From the NCBI GenBank assembly GCA_963728355.1, contig CAVSJQ010000022.1, positions 558,001 through 622,000 of the forward strand: 64,000 bases of DNA, written 5' to 3'. The position numbers and the translations under genes are program-made. The notes beneath the pieces are model-generated. The model was not told the origin of the DNA. It saw nothing but the letters and a program-made list of their open reading frames with translations, and did not search any database. The stretch is from Sva-07 sp963728355 (GTDB lineage Bacteria > Actinomycetota > Acidimicrobiia > Acidimicrobiales > Ilumatobacteraceae). This document shows positions 42,603-51,517 of this stretch, piece after piece; within the stretch, counting starts at the first letter, position 1; the number at the start of each line of letters is the position of its first letter.

Positions 42603-43523
42603 TCACCGCCGACACACGTCGATCTCCGGGAATTCCGAGCCGGAGTCCGCCCGGTGATCGCTGAGCGCTGACCGCAACGCCTCCAGGAATGCGGCGGGTC
42701 GGTCGCGAGCCGGGTCGTCGGCCGCTCGTTCGATGACATGCAGCGGCCAACCATGGCGGGCACTGACCTTTTCGGCGATCGCAACGGGGTTGGCACGGTC
42801 GTCACTGCCCCAGATCAGCGTGGTCGGTACCTCGATGTGGTCGAGCTGCTCCGCCGGGATGCGAGGTAGGCCGGTCGTTCGGAACACGCTTCGTGCGGCG
42901 CCGGCGGAGGGGGACGTGGCGAGCTCCACGTTGTAGGTGACGAACGTGGCCCAGTCCTCGCTCAGGTCGTGGCGCAACGCGTCGAGGTCGTAGGCGCACT
43001 GGTCCATGAAGCGCTCATAACTCCGCTTCCGGGGACGGGCCTGGAATCGCAGGAGGCCGAGCGCGAAGCCGGCCCGTGGCCGGAATCGGGCCAATCCGAG
43101 CGAGTCGACCAGCACGAGCCGTCGCAGACGACCCGGCGATCGCACGGCGAACCTGGCCGCCAGTGCTCCACCGAGCACGTGGCCGACGACCGTCGGTGGT
43201 TCGTCGCAGGTCGCCTCGATGAGGGCAGCCAGCCAGTCGATGGCGCGTTCGGCGTCCAGCGGTCGGTCGCCCGTTCCGGACGAACCGTGGGCCGGCAGGT
43301 CGGGGGCGATCACCCGGTGGGTCGTGATCAGATCGGGGATCGTCCAGCGCCAGTTCACCGCGGACTCGCCAGGGCCGTGCAGGAGCACCACCGGCGCTCC
43401 GGCGCCACCTTCGAGGACGACGGTCGGGACACCGGCGGCATCGAGGCGCCGCTCGACGACGGGAACGCCGCGCAGCAGCCGCTCGCGGAGCTGCTGCGGT
43501 GTGGTGGAGGTGGTCGTGGCCAT
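42603..43523 (-). CDS. Alpha/beta hydrolase with altered nucleophile
   Basis: A 306-residue protein of the hydrolase fold: VVLLHGPGESAVNWRW (oxyanion region), DLPAHGSSG, and acid/base positions in IWGSDDRANP and PLHVIERAADDP. At the nucleophile elbow the usual G-x-S-x-G is replaced by GHVLG at 114-118, so Val116 replaces Ser. The protein is probably not a normal hydrolase and may bind rather than cleave a ligand. It is coupled to the upstream methyltransferase, with one base shared between stop and start. Confidence 0.85.
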   Translation of the reverse strand: MATTTSTTPQQLRERLLRGVPVVERRLDAAGVPTVVLEGGAGAPVVLLHGPGESAVNWRWTIPDLITTHRVIAPDLPAHGSSGTGDRPLDAERAIDWLAALIEATCDEPPTVVGHVLGGALAARFAVRSPGRLRRLVLVDSLGLARFRPRAGFALGLLRFQARPRKRSYERFMDQCAYDLDALRHDLSEDWATFVTYNVELATSPSAGAARSVFRTTGLPRIPAEQLDHIEVPTTLIWGSDDRANPVAIAEKVSARHGWPLHVIERAADDPARDRPAAFLEALRSALSDHRADSGSEFPEIDVCRR

Positions 43524-44344
43524 CACCGCACCTCCCGGTGACCGGCGACGATCAGCAGGCCGGGCTCCATCACCGAGGCATCGCCGTCGACGAACGGCGC
43601 GCACCGCTCGACGACCTCCGTTTCGAGCGCCGCCCGGGAGCGCTCGTCGAGTTCGGCTGCCATCACGGCCAGCGGCGTGCTCCAGACGTACTGCCAGAGG
43701 AACTCGGCCGGCGGGGCAACACGCAGCGGTACCGCCGTGGTCTCGATCTCGATGCGGTCGAAACCGGCGGTCGCCATCAGCGTTCGTGCTTCGTCCGGGT
43801 CGTGCAGCGCGAACACGGTGTGCACGAACATCGATGCGCCTGGCCCCAGGTGGTTGGCGAGGGCACGGTCGATCGCCTCGAACAGCGGTGGCGTGGGCCC
43901 GGGGGTGCACCAGACCGCCCGGCCGGTCGGCGCGAGCACGCGGCGCATTTCGCTCAGTGCCCGATCCTTGTCGGCGAAGAACTGCACCCCCATGGAGCAC
44001 AGCGCCAGGTCGAACGCCCCGTCGGGCAGTGGCATCTGTTCGGCGGGCGCTTCGTACCAGTCGATCGTGCCGGGGCTCGCGGTGCCCGCGGTCTGGAGCA
44101 TGCCGGGGTTGGCGTCGAGGCCTGCGACCGTGCCGTCGGGCCCGACCGCTTGGCGTGCGAGACGCGCAACGATCCCCGTGCCGCAGGCGACGTCGAGCAC
44201 CCGCTCACCCGGAGTCGGGCGAGCGACGGCGACGAGGCGCCGGGCGATCGGTTCGCCGATCGCCGGCACGAAGTGGCGCTCGTAGTTCCCGGCGCCGCCG
44301 GTCGCGTGTGTGTCGCGGAGCGATGTGGTCAGTGGGTTGGTCAT
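43523..44344 (-). CDS. Class I SAM-dependent methyltransferase
   Basis: A 273-residue methyltransferase. Motif I is RVLDVACGTGIVARLARQAVG, cut here to its key part DVACGTG; the acidic loop is VAGLDANPGML, and the motif IV-like strand is FDLALCSMGVQFF. Other features resemble the UbiE/menaquinone-type methyltransferases, but with an unknown acceptor. The reading stops where the altered hydrolase starts (shared base). The LuxR/TPR gene lies upstream on the same strand, separated by a hairpin terminator. Confidence 0.88.
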   Translation of the reverse strand: MTNPLTTSLRDTHATGGAGNYERHFVPAIGEPIARRLVAVARPTPGERVLDVACGTGIVARLARQAVGPDGTVAGLDANPGMLQTAGTASPGTIDWYEAPAEQMPLPDGAFDLALCSMGVQFFADKDRALSEMRRVLAPTGRAVWCTPGPTPPLFEAIDRALANHLGPGASMFVHTVFALHDPDEARTLMATAGFDRIEIETTAVPLRVAPPAEFLWQYVWSTPLAVMAAELDERSRAALETEVVERCAPFVDGDASVMEPGLLIVAGHREVR

Positions 44345-44440
44345 CGGTTCCTCCTCGGTGAGTCCGGAGTTCGGTTCGCTACACGAGCAACGTTCGCACG
44401 TGACCGTTCAGCCGACTTCGGGAGGATCCGCCGATCTTGC

Positions 44441-44479
44441 GGCATCGACATGAGGGGAATCCCTCATACCCGCGATGCC
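44441..44479 (-). terminator. Two-tier hairpin after the LuxR/TPR gene
   Basis: GGCATCG (44441-44447) pairs with CGATGCC (44473-44479) and, inside it, TGAGGG (44451-44456) pairs with CCCTCA (44461-44466). It begins 15 bases after the LuxR-type stop on the minus strand. Works as a terminator or as a leader structure of the methyltransferase. Confidence 0.55.
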
Positions 44480-44494
44480 GAGCGGTGACGCCGA

Positions 44495-46147
44495 TCAGAG
44501 CAGGCCGCGGTCGTAGGCCCAGGCCGTCGCTGCCGCCCGGTTCGACGCATCCGACTTGACGAAGATGTTGCCGAGGTGGCGTTCGACGGTCTTCTCGCTG
44601 ATCGCCAACTCGTCGGCGATCTCGCGATTGGTCCTTCCGGCAGCCACCAGGCGCAGTACCTGCCACTCCCGGTCGGTGACCAGCCGGTCCTGTACATGTG
44701 CGTCCGACGCATCGGGCCCCGAACTGCCGAGCAACCGGTCGAGCTGCGCGATCGCCGGCGACGCGCCCAGCCGCTGGAAGACGTCACGTGCAGCGTCGCA
44801 TTCCAACTCCGCTCGCTCAGGGTCGTCGAGTTGCCAACACGCTCGGGCGATCAGCAGGCGCACCTTCGCCGCTTCGTAGGGTGCGTCCACTTCCTGCCAG
44901 GCGTCGAGTGCCGTCCGCAACACGCCGAGCGCGCCGACGGGGTCCCCCTCGGCGAGCGTCAGTGCGCCTCGGATCTGATCGGCGACTGCGCTCAGCACCG
45001 TGGCATCGCCGCCTTCGACCAGGTCGTCGAGTTCGTCGAGTGCCGTCCGTACGTCCTCTCGCCGGTCGACGGCGATCATGACCTCGCAGAATGCCGGCAG
45101 CAGCTGGGCGCGCGCGAGCTGGTCGGGTGCGGCATCGAGCGCCGAGCCGATGGCGGCCGCAGCGGCGTCGGCGCGTCCTTCGGCGAGGCGGAGCAGGGCC
45201 AGGCCGGGCTGTGGTTCGCGCCCTGCCGCATGCGCCCGGCGGTACGACTCCTCGGCCTCGGGCAGCTCGCCGCACAGGCGATGGAGCTCGCCGAGCTGAT
45301 AGTGCGCCATTCCCACGGCGGGATGCGGCGGGTCGGTCAGCCACTCGCGGGCCTGCTCGACCTCGTCGATCGCCGCTGTCCAGTCACCACGCGCCTGCAG
45401 CAGCTGTGACCGGTGCACCAGACACTGCCCCCGGTACGGCACCAGCCCGGGCTGCTCGGCGCACCACCGATCGAGGGCAGCGGTCCACTCGCGGGCGCGC
45501 CGTAGATCGAACACCTCCTGGCAACTGACGATGACGGCGCAGTACACGAGCCCCGAGATCGTCGGCGACGTCTCGTTCGACGTCACCGCCACCATGGCTT
45601 CGTCGAACAGGCGTAGCCCCTCGGCACGCAGACCCATCGACAGAAGAGCTTGGCCCTTGCCGAGTGTGCCCAGCGCAACGAGATCGCTGTCGGCGAACCG
45701 TCGCCCGAGCGCATCGGCGCGGGTGAACCGCTCGAATGCGGTGTCCGGCTCGCCGGCTCCCAGCGCCATCAGACCTTCGGGGACCAGGAGGTAGCCGCGC
45801 TCCACCGTGTCCAGTTCGTGTTCCTCGACCATCCGCCGGGCCCGCGTCAGCCAGCCACCGCCCCGGGCCATCTCGCCGCGCTGCACCAGTCCGAATCCCA
45901 GCCAGAACGCACAGTGCGCCGCACGCGGTTCGTTGCCGCGCTCACCCCAGGCGTGATGGGCCTGCGTCCACGCGTCGGCGCTCTCGATGTCGTGACCGGT
46001 CAGGTACCCGGCGGTGGCGAACCGCTCGAGGTCCTCGGGCTGGAGCGGCGTTCGCTGATCAGCCGCAAGGAAGCCGTCGTAGGCGTCCTGCCAGGCGCGT
46101 GCATCGAACGCAGCCCGTGCCCCGTCGAGCAGCTCGGTCGTGTCCAT
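44495..46147 (-). CDS. LuxR-type regulator with TPR-like domain
   Basis: A 550-residue protein. Residues about 1-480 are helical TPR-like repeats with many Ala/Leu/Asp-rich helix pairs, including HHAWGERGNEPRAAHCAFWLG and YQLGELHRLCGELPEAEESY. The C-terminal domain (about 485-548) is a LuxR/FixJ helix-turn-helix: VTDREWQVLRLVAAGRTNREIA and SEKTVERHLGNIFVKSDASNR in pieces. No ATPase domain is visible, so it is shorter than MalT/LAL-type regulators. ATG 46147 (MDTTEL) is the chosen start. Downstream methyltransferase and hydrolase may be its targets. Confidence 0.85.
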   Translation of the reverse strand: MDTTELLDGARAAFDARAWQDAYDGFLAADQRTPLQPEDLERFATAGYLTGHDIESADAWTQAHHAWGERGNEPRAAHCAFWLGFGLVQRGEMARGGGWLTRARRMVEEHELDTVERGYLLVPEGLMALGAGEPDTAFERFTRADALGRRFADSDLVALGTLGKGQALLSMGLRAEGLRLFDEAMVAVTSNETSPTISGLVYCAVIVSCQEVFDLRRAREWTAALDRWCAEQPGLVPYRGQCLVHRSQLLQARGDWTAAIDEVEQAREWLTDPPHPAVGMAHYQLGELHRLCGELPEAEESYRRAHAAGREPQPGLALLRLAEGRADAAAAAIGSALDAAPDQLARAQLLPAFCEVMIAVDRREDVRTALDELDDLVEGGDATVLSAVADQIRGALTLAEGDPVGALGVLRTALDAWQEVDAPYEAAKVRLLIARACWQLDDPERAELECDAARDVFQRLGASPAIAQLDRLLGSSGPDASDAHVQDRLVTDREWQVLRLVAAGRTNREIADELAISEKTVERHLGNIFVKSDASNRAAATAWAYDRGLL

Positions 46148-46237
46148 GGTGCACTTCCCCACCGACGACGGTAGCCGCACTGCCCGTCGCCCGGCCGAGC
46201 CGGCGTCCTCGACGGCGGGTCGACCACAGCGCCGTGA

Positions 46238-47116
46238 TCAGCCCAGCGAGACGCCGATCGGTCGGTCGGGTCCGACCACCGAGACCCGTTCGCCGTAGCG
46301 GCTGGAGGGGTGGTAGTCCCAGACGGCGTGATGCTGCGTGCAGCGGTTGTCCCACAGCGTCAGCGTGTTGGGTTCCCACCGCACTCGGCAGTGCAGGCGG
46401 GGCGTGGTGGCGACGTGTGCGAAGAGCATGTCGAGTAGCGCTCGGCTCTCCCATTTTCGCAGGCCCTTGATGTGCGATGTGAAGCCGCTGTTGACGAAGA
46501 GGACCTTGCGGCCGGTGACTGGATGCACGGCAACGACGGGATGCTCGTTTCTCGGATACCCGCCCTCGGGCGGGGTCGAGCCGTAGTTGCCGACATAGGG
46601 CATGCCGCCGTCGTGCACGGCCGTCAAGCCCTCGAGGAACGACTGCATCGCCGGCGACAGCAGTTCGTAGGCGAGATACATGTCGGCGTAGAGCGTGTCG
46701 CCGCCGCCCACGTCGGGCGTCTCGGTGATGTAGAGCGCCGACGCCAGCGGCGGGATCGCGTCACAGGTGACGTCGGTGTGCCACCCGTCGCCGGCCGTAT
46801 AGGGAGAATCCTTGGTGGTCTTGACGATCAACAACTCGGGATCGGTATCACGCGAGTGGTTCATCGGGTGGACGTGAAGGTCGCCGAAGTAGCGGCCGAA
46901 CGCCTTGTGCGCCTCACGATCGAGGTGTTGATCGCGGAACACGAGCACGCTCCACTCGGCGAACGCCCGGTGCAGATCCCGCAGCTGGTCGTCGTCGAGC
47001 GGCCGTGAGAGATCGAGACCGCTCACCTCGGCGCCGAGATGCGGTGTGAGGGTCGTCCACTCGAAGCTGTCGTAGCCCTCGGTCGCAGCGCGATGTCCGG
47101 TCTCGGTCACGGTCAT
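46238..47116 (-). CDS. TauD/TfdA-family Fe(II)/2-oxoglutarate dioxygenase
   Basis: A 292-residue oxygenase that uses 2-oxoglutarate and O2. The facial triad is His113 and Asp115 in WHTDV and His262 in WDNRCTQHHAVWDY; Arg277 would bind the 2-oxoglutarate carboxylate. The N-terminal LGAEVSGLDLSRPL and VLVFRDQHL motifs match taurine and 2,4-D dioxygenases. ATG 47116 has GAGGAGTGATC upstream. The substrate cannot be named; taurine is one candidate. Confidence 0.92.
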   Translation of the reverse strand: MTVTETGHRAATEGYDSFEWTTLTPHLGAEVSGLDLSRPLDDDQLRDLHRAFAEWSVLVFRDQHLDREAHKAFGRYFGDLHVHPMNHSRDTDPELLIVKTTKDSPYTAGDGWHTDVTCDAIPPLASALYITETPDVGGGDTLYADMYLAYELLSPAMQSFLEGLTAVHDGGMPYVGNYGSTPPEGGYPRNEHPVVAVHPVTGRKVLFVNSGFTSHIKGLRKWESRALLDMLFAHVATTPRLHCRVRWEPNTLTLWDNRCTQHHAVWDYHPSSRYGERVSVVGPDRPIGVSLG

Positions 47117-47555
47117 GATCACTCCTCGTCTCCCGTCGATCCGTGCGGCACGGCGCCGAGGCGCCACCAGCGTCGATCATGTCACAGCCCCCCGATTCCG
47201 CTCGGCTCGTGCCCTCCCGACGCCACACTCCGAACGCCGCACCCGAACGCGTGAACAGATGGTGATGCCACCCGCCCATTTGTTCACGCGTTCGCCGAGC
47301 GATCGACCGCGGATCGGTGACATTCGACCGTGTTCGTCGTGGGGACGCTGCGCGCATGCTGAACGCAGAAGCGGATCGGCTGGTGGTCGTGGGCCGACCG
47401 GGTTGGTCGACGACGGAGGGTTCGACTCCCTCCCCGGCCCCCGAGCGCCCGCCGGATCCGCCTCTCGGAGACGGGGCGTCGTGGCCGATCACGGACCCCG
47501 AATGGTCGACGCTGCGCCCGGCGCCGATCTAGCCTCCCGAGAGAGGAGGTCCAGG
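47117..47555. other. 439-base non-coding interval
   Basis: Between the divergent oxygenase and SDR genes. It holds the palindrome at 47244-47294 and, at 47415-47440, a tRNA T-arm-like sequence (GGAGGG-TTCGACT-CCCTCC then CCGGCCC). Divergent promoters are expected here, but I can locate none with confidence. GAGAGGAGGT just before 47556 is the SDR ribosome binding site. Confidence 0.6.
47244..47294. repeat. Inverted repeat with 19-base arms
   Basis: CGAACGCGTGAACAGATGG (47244-47262) and its complement with one mismatch (47276-47294) flank a 13-base loop that itself contains GGTG/CACC pairing. The element has the same size and shape as the REP-like palindromes elsewhere in the window but a different sequence. 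No gene lies in it. Confidence 0.75.
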
Positions 47556-48410
47556 ATGGGCGATCGACGGGGGCCGGTACTGGTGACCGGCGCCAACTCT
47601 GGCATCGGACTCGCGGCGACACTGCGGTTCGCCGAACGGGGATGGGAGACGTGGGGCACCGTGAGATCGGCGGCGAAAGCCGATGGGCTCACGGACGCTG
47701 CACGAGCCAAAGGAGTGGAGGAACGCGTACACCCGCTGGTGCTCGACGTCAGCGACCACGACGAAGTCGTGGCGCGCTGGCCCGACCTCCCCGCGTTCTA
47801 TGCCGTGGTGAACAACGCCGGGTACAGCGAATTGGGCGCGGTCGAGGAGGTGTCGGCGGAGGAGGCGAGGCGCCAGCTCGACGTCAATCTGATCGCTCCT
47901 GCGGTGGTGTCCTCGTGTGCGCTTCCTGCGATGCGCGAGCGCGGCGCGGGGCGCATCGTGATGATCTCCTCGATCGCGGGGAGAGCTGCGATCCTGCCGC
48001 TGAACGCGTGGTACCACGCGTCCAAGTTCGGGCTGGAAGCACTCTCCGACGTCTTGCGGATGGAGGTGGCCGCATTCGGGGTGCGCGTCTCGGTCGTGCA
48101 ACCCGGTTTCTTCAAGACGGGCATCGAAGCGCGCGCCAGGGACCGAGCGGCCTCCCGGGCGTCCGTCGACGACTCCCCGTACCGACGCGCCTATGGTCGA
48201 GTGGAGTCCACCACCAGCCTGATCTCCTCGATGGCGCCGCCGCCCGGCCTGGTGGCGCGGACCATCGTGGGCGCGGTCGAGTCCCGGCGCCCCCTGCAGC
48301 GCTACCTGGTGGGCGTGGACGCCATGAGCATCGCCGTCGCCAACCCACTGCTCCCCCGCCAGGTCACCGACACGGTGGCACGATTCGCCGCCGATCTCCG
48401 CCACCCCTGA
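47556..48410 (+). CDS. Short-chain dehydrogenase/reductase
   Basis: A 284-residue SDR with TGANSGIGLAA near the N-terminus, NNAGYSELG, catalytic Ser in ISSIAG, YHASKFG (Tyr/Lys), and QPGFFKTGIEA at the family's substrate loop. ATG 47556 follows the strong ribosome binding site GAGAGGAGGT. Similar SDR proteins reduce ketones or oxidise alcohols. Substrate and pathway not known. It is a single gene on the plus strand. Confidence 0.9.
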   Translation: MGDRRGPVLVTGANSGIGLAATLRFAERGWETWGTVRSAAKADGLTDAARAKGVEERVHPLVLDVSDHDEVVARWPDLPAFYAVVNNAGYSELGAVEEVSAEEARRQLDVNLIAPAVVSSCALPAMRERGAGRIVMISSIAGRAAILPLNAWYHASKFGLEALSDVLRMEVAAFGVRVSVVQPGFFKTGIEARARDRAASRASVDDSPYRRAYGRVESTTSLISSMAPPPGLVARTIVGAVESRRPLQRYLVGVDAMSIAVANPLLPRQVTDTVARFAADLRHP

Positions 48411-48502
48411 CCACCAGCCGGCGGCTCGTCGGCGCATGACGGGTCCACCTTTCCCGTCGGCACCACTATCGTCATGGGTCCGCGCACTACCGGAGGTGCA
48501 AG

Positions 48503-51283
48503 TTGACCGACCGCGAGGACCGAGGCAGCGCTACCGAGCGCCACTGGTTCCTGTGTACGGACATCGAAGGTTCGACGGCGCTGTGGGATCGCCACCCTGA
48601 CGAGATGGATCGGGCGTTGGCCCGCCACGATGCGTTGCTCACCACGACGATCGAAGCGGCGCACGGGTCGGTGTTCAAGCACTCGGGCGACGGGCTCCTC
48701 GCCGTCTTCGATGCGCCCCAGCACGCGCTGCGGGCCGCCGTCGACGGCCAGCGAGCCCTGCGCGACCTGCAGGTCGTGGACGGCGCACCGATCCTCGTCC
48801 GCATGGGCATCGACGGCGGCACGGTCACGTCGCGCCGCTCCGACTACTTCGGACCCACGCTGAACCGCACGGTCCGGGTCACCGATGCCGGCCACGGCGG
48901 CCAGATCCTCATGAGTTCTCGTGCCGTCGACGCACTCGGCGACAGCGACATGGACGGGGTGGACTTCGTCCCACTGGGGACGTTCCGCCTCCGAGGGGTG
49001 GGCCGACCCGAGCAACTCAGCGCTGCCGTCGTCGACCGCAACTCGCCGGACGTCAGCCAGTTGCGGGTATTCAACGCCGAAGCCGGCAATCTCCGTGTCG
49101 CAGGAGCGCCGCTCGTCGGACGCGAGGACGAACTCGACGAGCTGTCCCAAGCGCTCGACAGCGCTGGACTCATCACCCTCACCGGTCCGGGAGGGGTCGG
49201 CAAGACGAGCCTCGCACGGGAGGCTGCCACACGAGCGATGCATCTCGCCCCCGACGGGGTGTGGTTCGTCGACCTCACCGAGATCGACGACGACGCACAG
49301 GTCGTCGAACTCCTCGCGCGAACCCTGCGGATCTCGCGTCGACCCGAGCGCACGTTGGAGCAGAGTCTGGTCGAGGCTCTCTCCAGCCGTCAGATGGTCC
49401 TCGTGCTCGACAATTGCGAACACGTCATGATCGGCGCCACCTCAGTGGCATCCGCAATCGTCGACGGAGCACCCGGAATCCGTGTCCTGGCGACGTCCCG
49501 GCGATTCCTCGGACTCACCACCGAGACCCGATTCCACGTCCGCCCCCTCGATGCGCCGGCCTCCGATGCGAGCGAGCTGGAGGTGATCGCATCGTCATCG
49601 GCCGCCGAGCTGTTCGTCGCGCGCATCCAGTCGGTGCGGCCCGAATTCGAGCTGACGGTGGACAACGCACTATACGTGGCCCACATCTGCTCCGACCTCG
49701 ATGGGCTCCCGCTCGCGATCGAACTGGCGGCCGCCCGCGCCGAAGTGATGACGCTCCCCGAGCTCGCACGCAGCCTGAGCGACCGCCTCAGGTTGCTGGA
49801 AGGTGGCCACTCACGTCCGCCCAGGCACCAGACCATGCGGGCGACGATCGAATGGGGCGTGGCGCTCCTCGACGCCGACGACCAGGACGCGTTCGCTGCG
49901 CTCGGGGTCTTCGAGGGGACCTTCGACCTGGCCGCGGCCGCCGACGTCTGGGTACTCGATCAGCTCGCTGCCGCCGACGTGATCGGCCGACTCGTGTCCT
50001 CGAGTCTGGTCGTCGCCGAGACACGCGACGGCGACCGGAGGTTCCGGTTGCTCGACACGATACGCGACCTCGCCCGCTCGTCGCTGATGGAGTCTCCCTT
50101 CCGCTCACGGGTCGCCGCGCACCATGCGGCGCACTACATCGAGGTGTTCCGTCACGTGGCGCCGCTGCTACACACCGACGAGCAGCCGACATGGCTGCGC
50201 CGTCTCGCCGCCGACGTCGGGAACCTGCGACATGCGTTCGAAGTCGCACTGCGAGACGACCCCGACACGGCGGTCGAAATGCCCCTCGCGCTGTGGTCGC
50301 TGTGGCACGTGCACGATCTCACCGACGAAGGCCGTCGCTGGCTCGAGTTGGCTGGCGACACCTTGCCCCCCGATCACCCTGGCCTCGTGCGGGTGTACGA
50401 CCACCTCGCATCGCTCGCCTGGGAACGAGGCGACGACCTCGAATCTGAGTGCTACAGCCTGGCGTCGATCGAACTGGCCGAACGCAGCGGGCAACCCCCG
50501 CTGGTCACGACCCTTGCGTTGCTTGCGTCGTTGCGCGCCCAACAGTCACGCTCCGACGAGGCACGGGCTCTGCTCGCCGCAGCACTCGATCGGATGGACG
50601 ACGAACTTCCGCCGCCTGAGACCGTCTCACCGCGCAGCATCGTCGGCGCCACGCTGGCGATGTCGGGCGACGCCGTCACCGGTGCGCAACTCTGCGACCG
50701 AGGTATCCAGGACGCACGTCCGAGGGGCCCCTACCTGCTCGCGTCGGCGCTGACCAACGCAGCGTTGTGCCAGCTGTCCCTCGACCCGATCCGCGCCATC
50801 GAGCTGGCTGATGATGCCCACAGGGCGCGTTCGAGGTTCGGCCCGGCGCGACCGAACGGGGGCACGCACATGACCAAGGGGCTCGCCTGTCACCGCCTCG
50901 GACGGCGGCTGGACAGCATCGGCGAGTGCGCCGAGGCCATCGAGCTGATGCGCTCGACCGGCGACTTGCGGAACACGCCGACGATGCTCGAGATCATCGC
51001 CGTGCAGCTCGAAGCCAGCCCGGAGGCGGCCGTCCGCATCGCGGCAGCATCCGACACGCTCCGCCGGCAGGCGCAGCGACCAGGGCTCCCCCCGGAACAA
51101 CGTCGCCGAGTACGCCACATCGAGCGCCGGAAAGAGGAACTCGGCCAACGGCGCTTCGACGAGCAGTGGTGCACCGGTGCCGCGATGACCTTCGACGACG
51201 CCATCGAAGAGGCGGTTGCCGCCGCCGCCGACGAGATTGCGCCGGAGAACTGGTCCGCACCGGAATTCACGAGCAGAGAGTGA
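48503..51283 (+). CDS. Adenylate cyclase-ATPase-TPR regulatory protein
   Basis: A 926-residue signalling protein. Order: class III cyclase domain (about 12-180) with metal residues Asp20 (CTDIEGST) and Asp63 (HSGDGLLAVF); an NB-ARC-like ATPase with P-loop LTGPGGVGKTSLA at about 226-238 and the Walker B-type MVLVLDNCEH; then a long helical TPR-like region to the C-terminus. Similar proteins act as ATP-dependent sensors; the cyclase part may be active, as both metal-binding Asp residues are present. TTG 48503 is chosen since CGGAGG lies eight bases upstream. No DNA-binding domain is seen. Confidence 0.88.
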   Translation: MTDREDRGSATERHWFLCTDIEGSTALWDRHPDEMDRALARHDALLTTTIEAAHGSVFKHSGDGLLAVFDAPQHALRAAVDGQRALRDLQVVDGAPILVRMGIDGGTVTSRRSDYFGPTLNRTVRVTDAGHGGQILMSSRAVDALGDSDMDGVDFVPLGTFRLRGVGRPEQLSAAVVDRNSPDVSQLRVFNAEAGNLRVAGAPLVGREDELDELSQALDSAGLITLTGPGGVGKTSLAREAATRAMHLAPDGVWFVDLTEIDDDAQVVELLARTLRISRRPERTLEQSLVEALSSRQMVLVLDNCEHVMIGATSVASAIVDGAPGIRVLATSRRFLGLTTETRFHVRPLDAPASDASELEVIASSSAAELFVARIQSVRPEFELTVDNALYVAHICSDLDGLPLAIELAAARAEVMTLPELARSLSDRLRLLEGGHSRPPRHQTMRATIEWGVALLDADDQDAFAALGVFEGTFDLAAAADVWVLDQLAAADVIGRLVSSSLVVAETRDGDRRFRLLDTIRDLARSSLMESPFRSRVAAHHAAHYIEVFRHVAPLLHTDEQPTWLRRLAADVGNLRHAFEVALRDDPDTAVEMPLALWSLWHVHDLTDEGRRWLELAGDTLPPDHPGLVRVYDHLASLAWERGDDLESECYSLASIELAERSGQPPLVTTLALLASLRAQQSRSDEARALLAAALDRMDDELPPPETVSPRSIVGATLAMSGDAVTGAQLCDRGIQDARPRGPYLLASALTNAALCQLSLDPIRAIELADDAHRARSRFGPARPNGGTHMTKGLACHRLGRRLDSIGECAEAIELMRSTGDLRNTPTMLEIIAVQLEASPEAAVRIAAASDTLRRQAQRPGLPPEQRRRVRHIERRKEELGQRRFDEQWCTGAAMTFDDAIEEAVAAAADEIAPENWSAPEFTSRE

Positions 51284-51363
51284 CGACAGAGCGGTGTGCT
51301 GGACGAGGGTCCCCAACGCACCCGGACAGCAATTCGCTTCCACCAGCGCAGCGTTGCGATTCT

Positions 51364-51408
51364 GTGGGCACGACGGGACCCGATCCCGGGACCTCTACGG
51401 TGTCATGG
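51364..51408 (-). pseudogene. Degenerate copy of the 3' half of tRNA-Val(GAC)
   Basis: 45 bases, 42 identical to the 3' half of the intact tRNA-Val at 52946-53019 (anticodon stem to discriminator, including the T-arm with CCCGGGACCTCTAC). Same orientation and the tRNA's 5' half is lacking. The pair brackets a 1.5-kb segment with a methyltransferase and a cupin, as an integration site (attR-like) would. Confidence 0.75.
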
Positions 51409-51517
51409 CCTCGGCACTCGGGAACCAAACGTACAGTCATGGGTCAGCTGGCAGCACCGGTCACCACTGGTCAGCGATCAAGGTTCGGTGACCCGGACAG
51501 CGGCGGCGATCGCGTCG

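Noticed and set aside
47358..47440. Possible tRNA gene with GGG anticodon
   Set aside because: A T-arm and a weak anticodon stem can be drawn, but acceptor and D-arm do not pair and the variable part is wrong.
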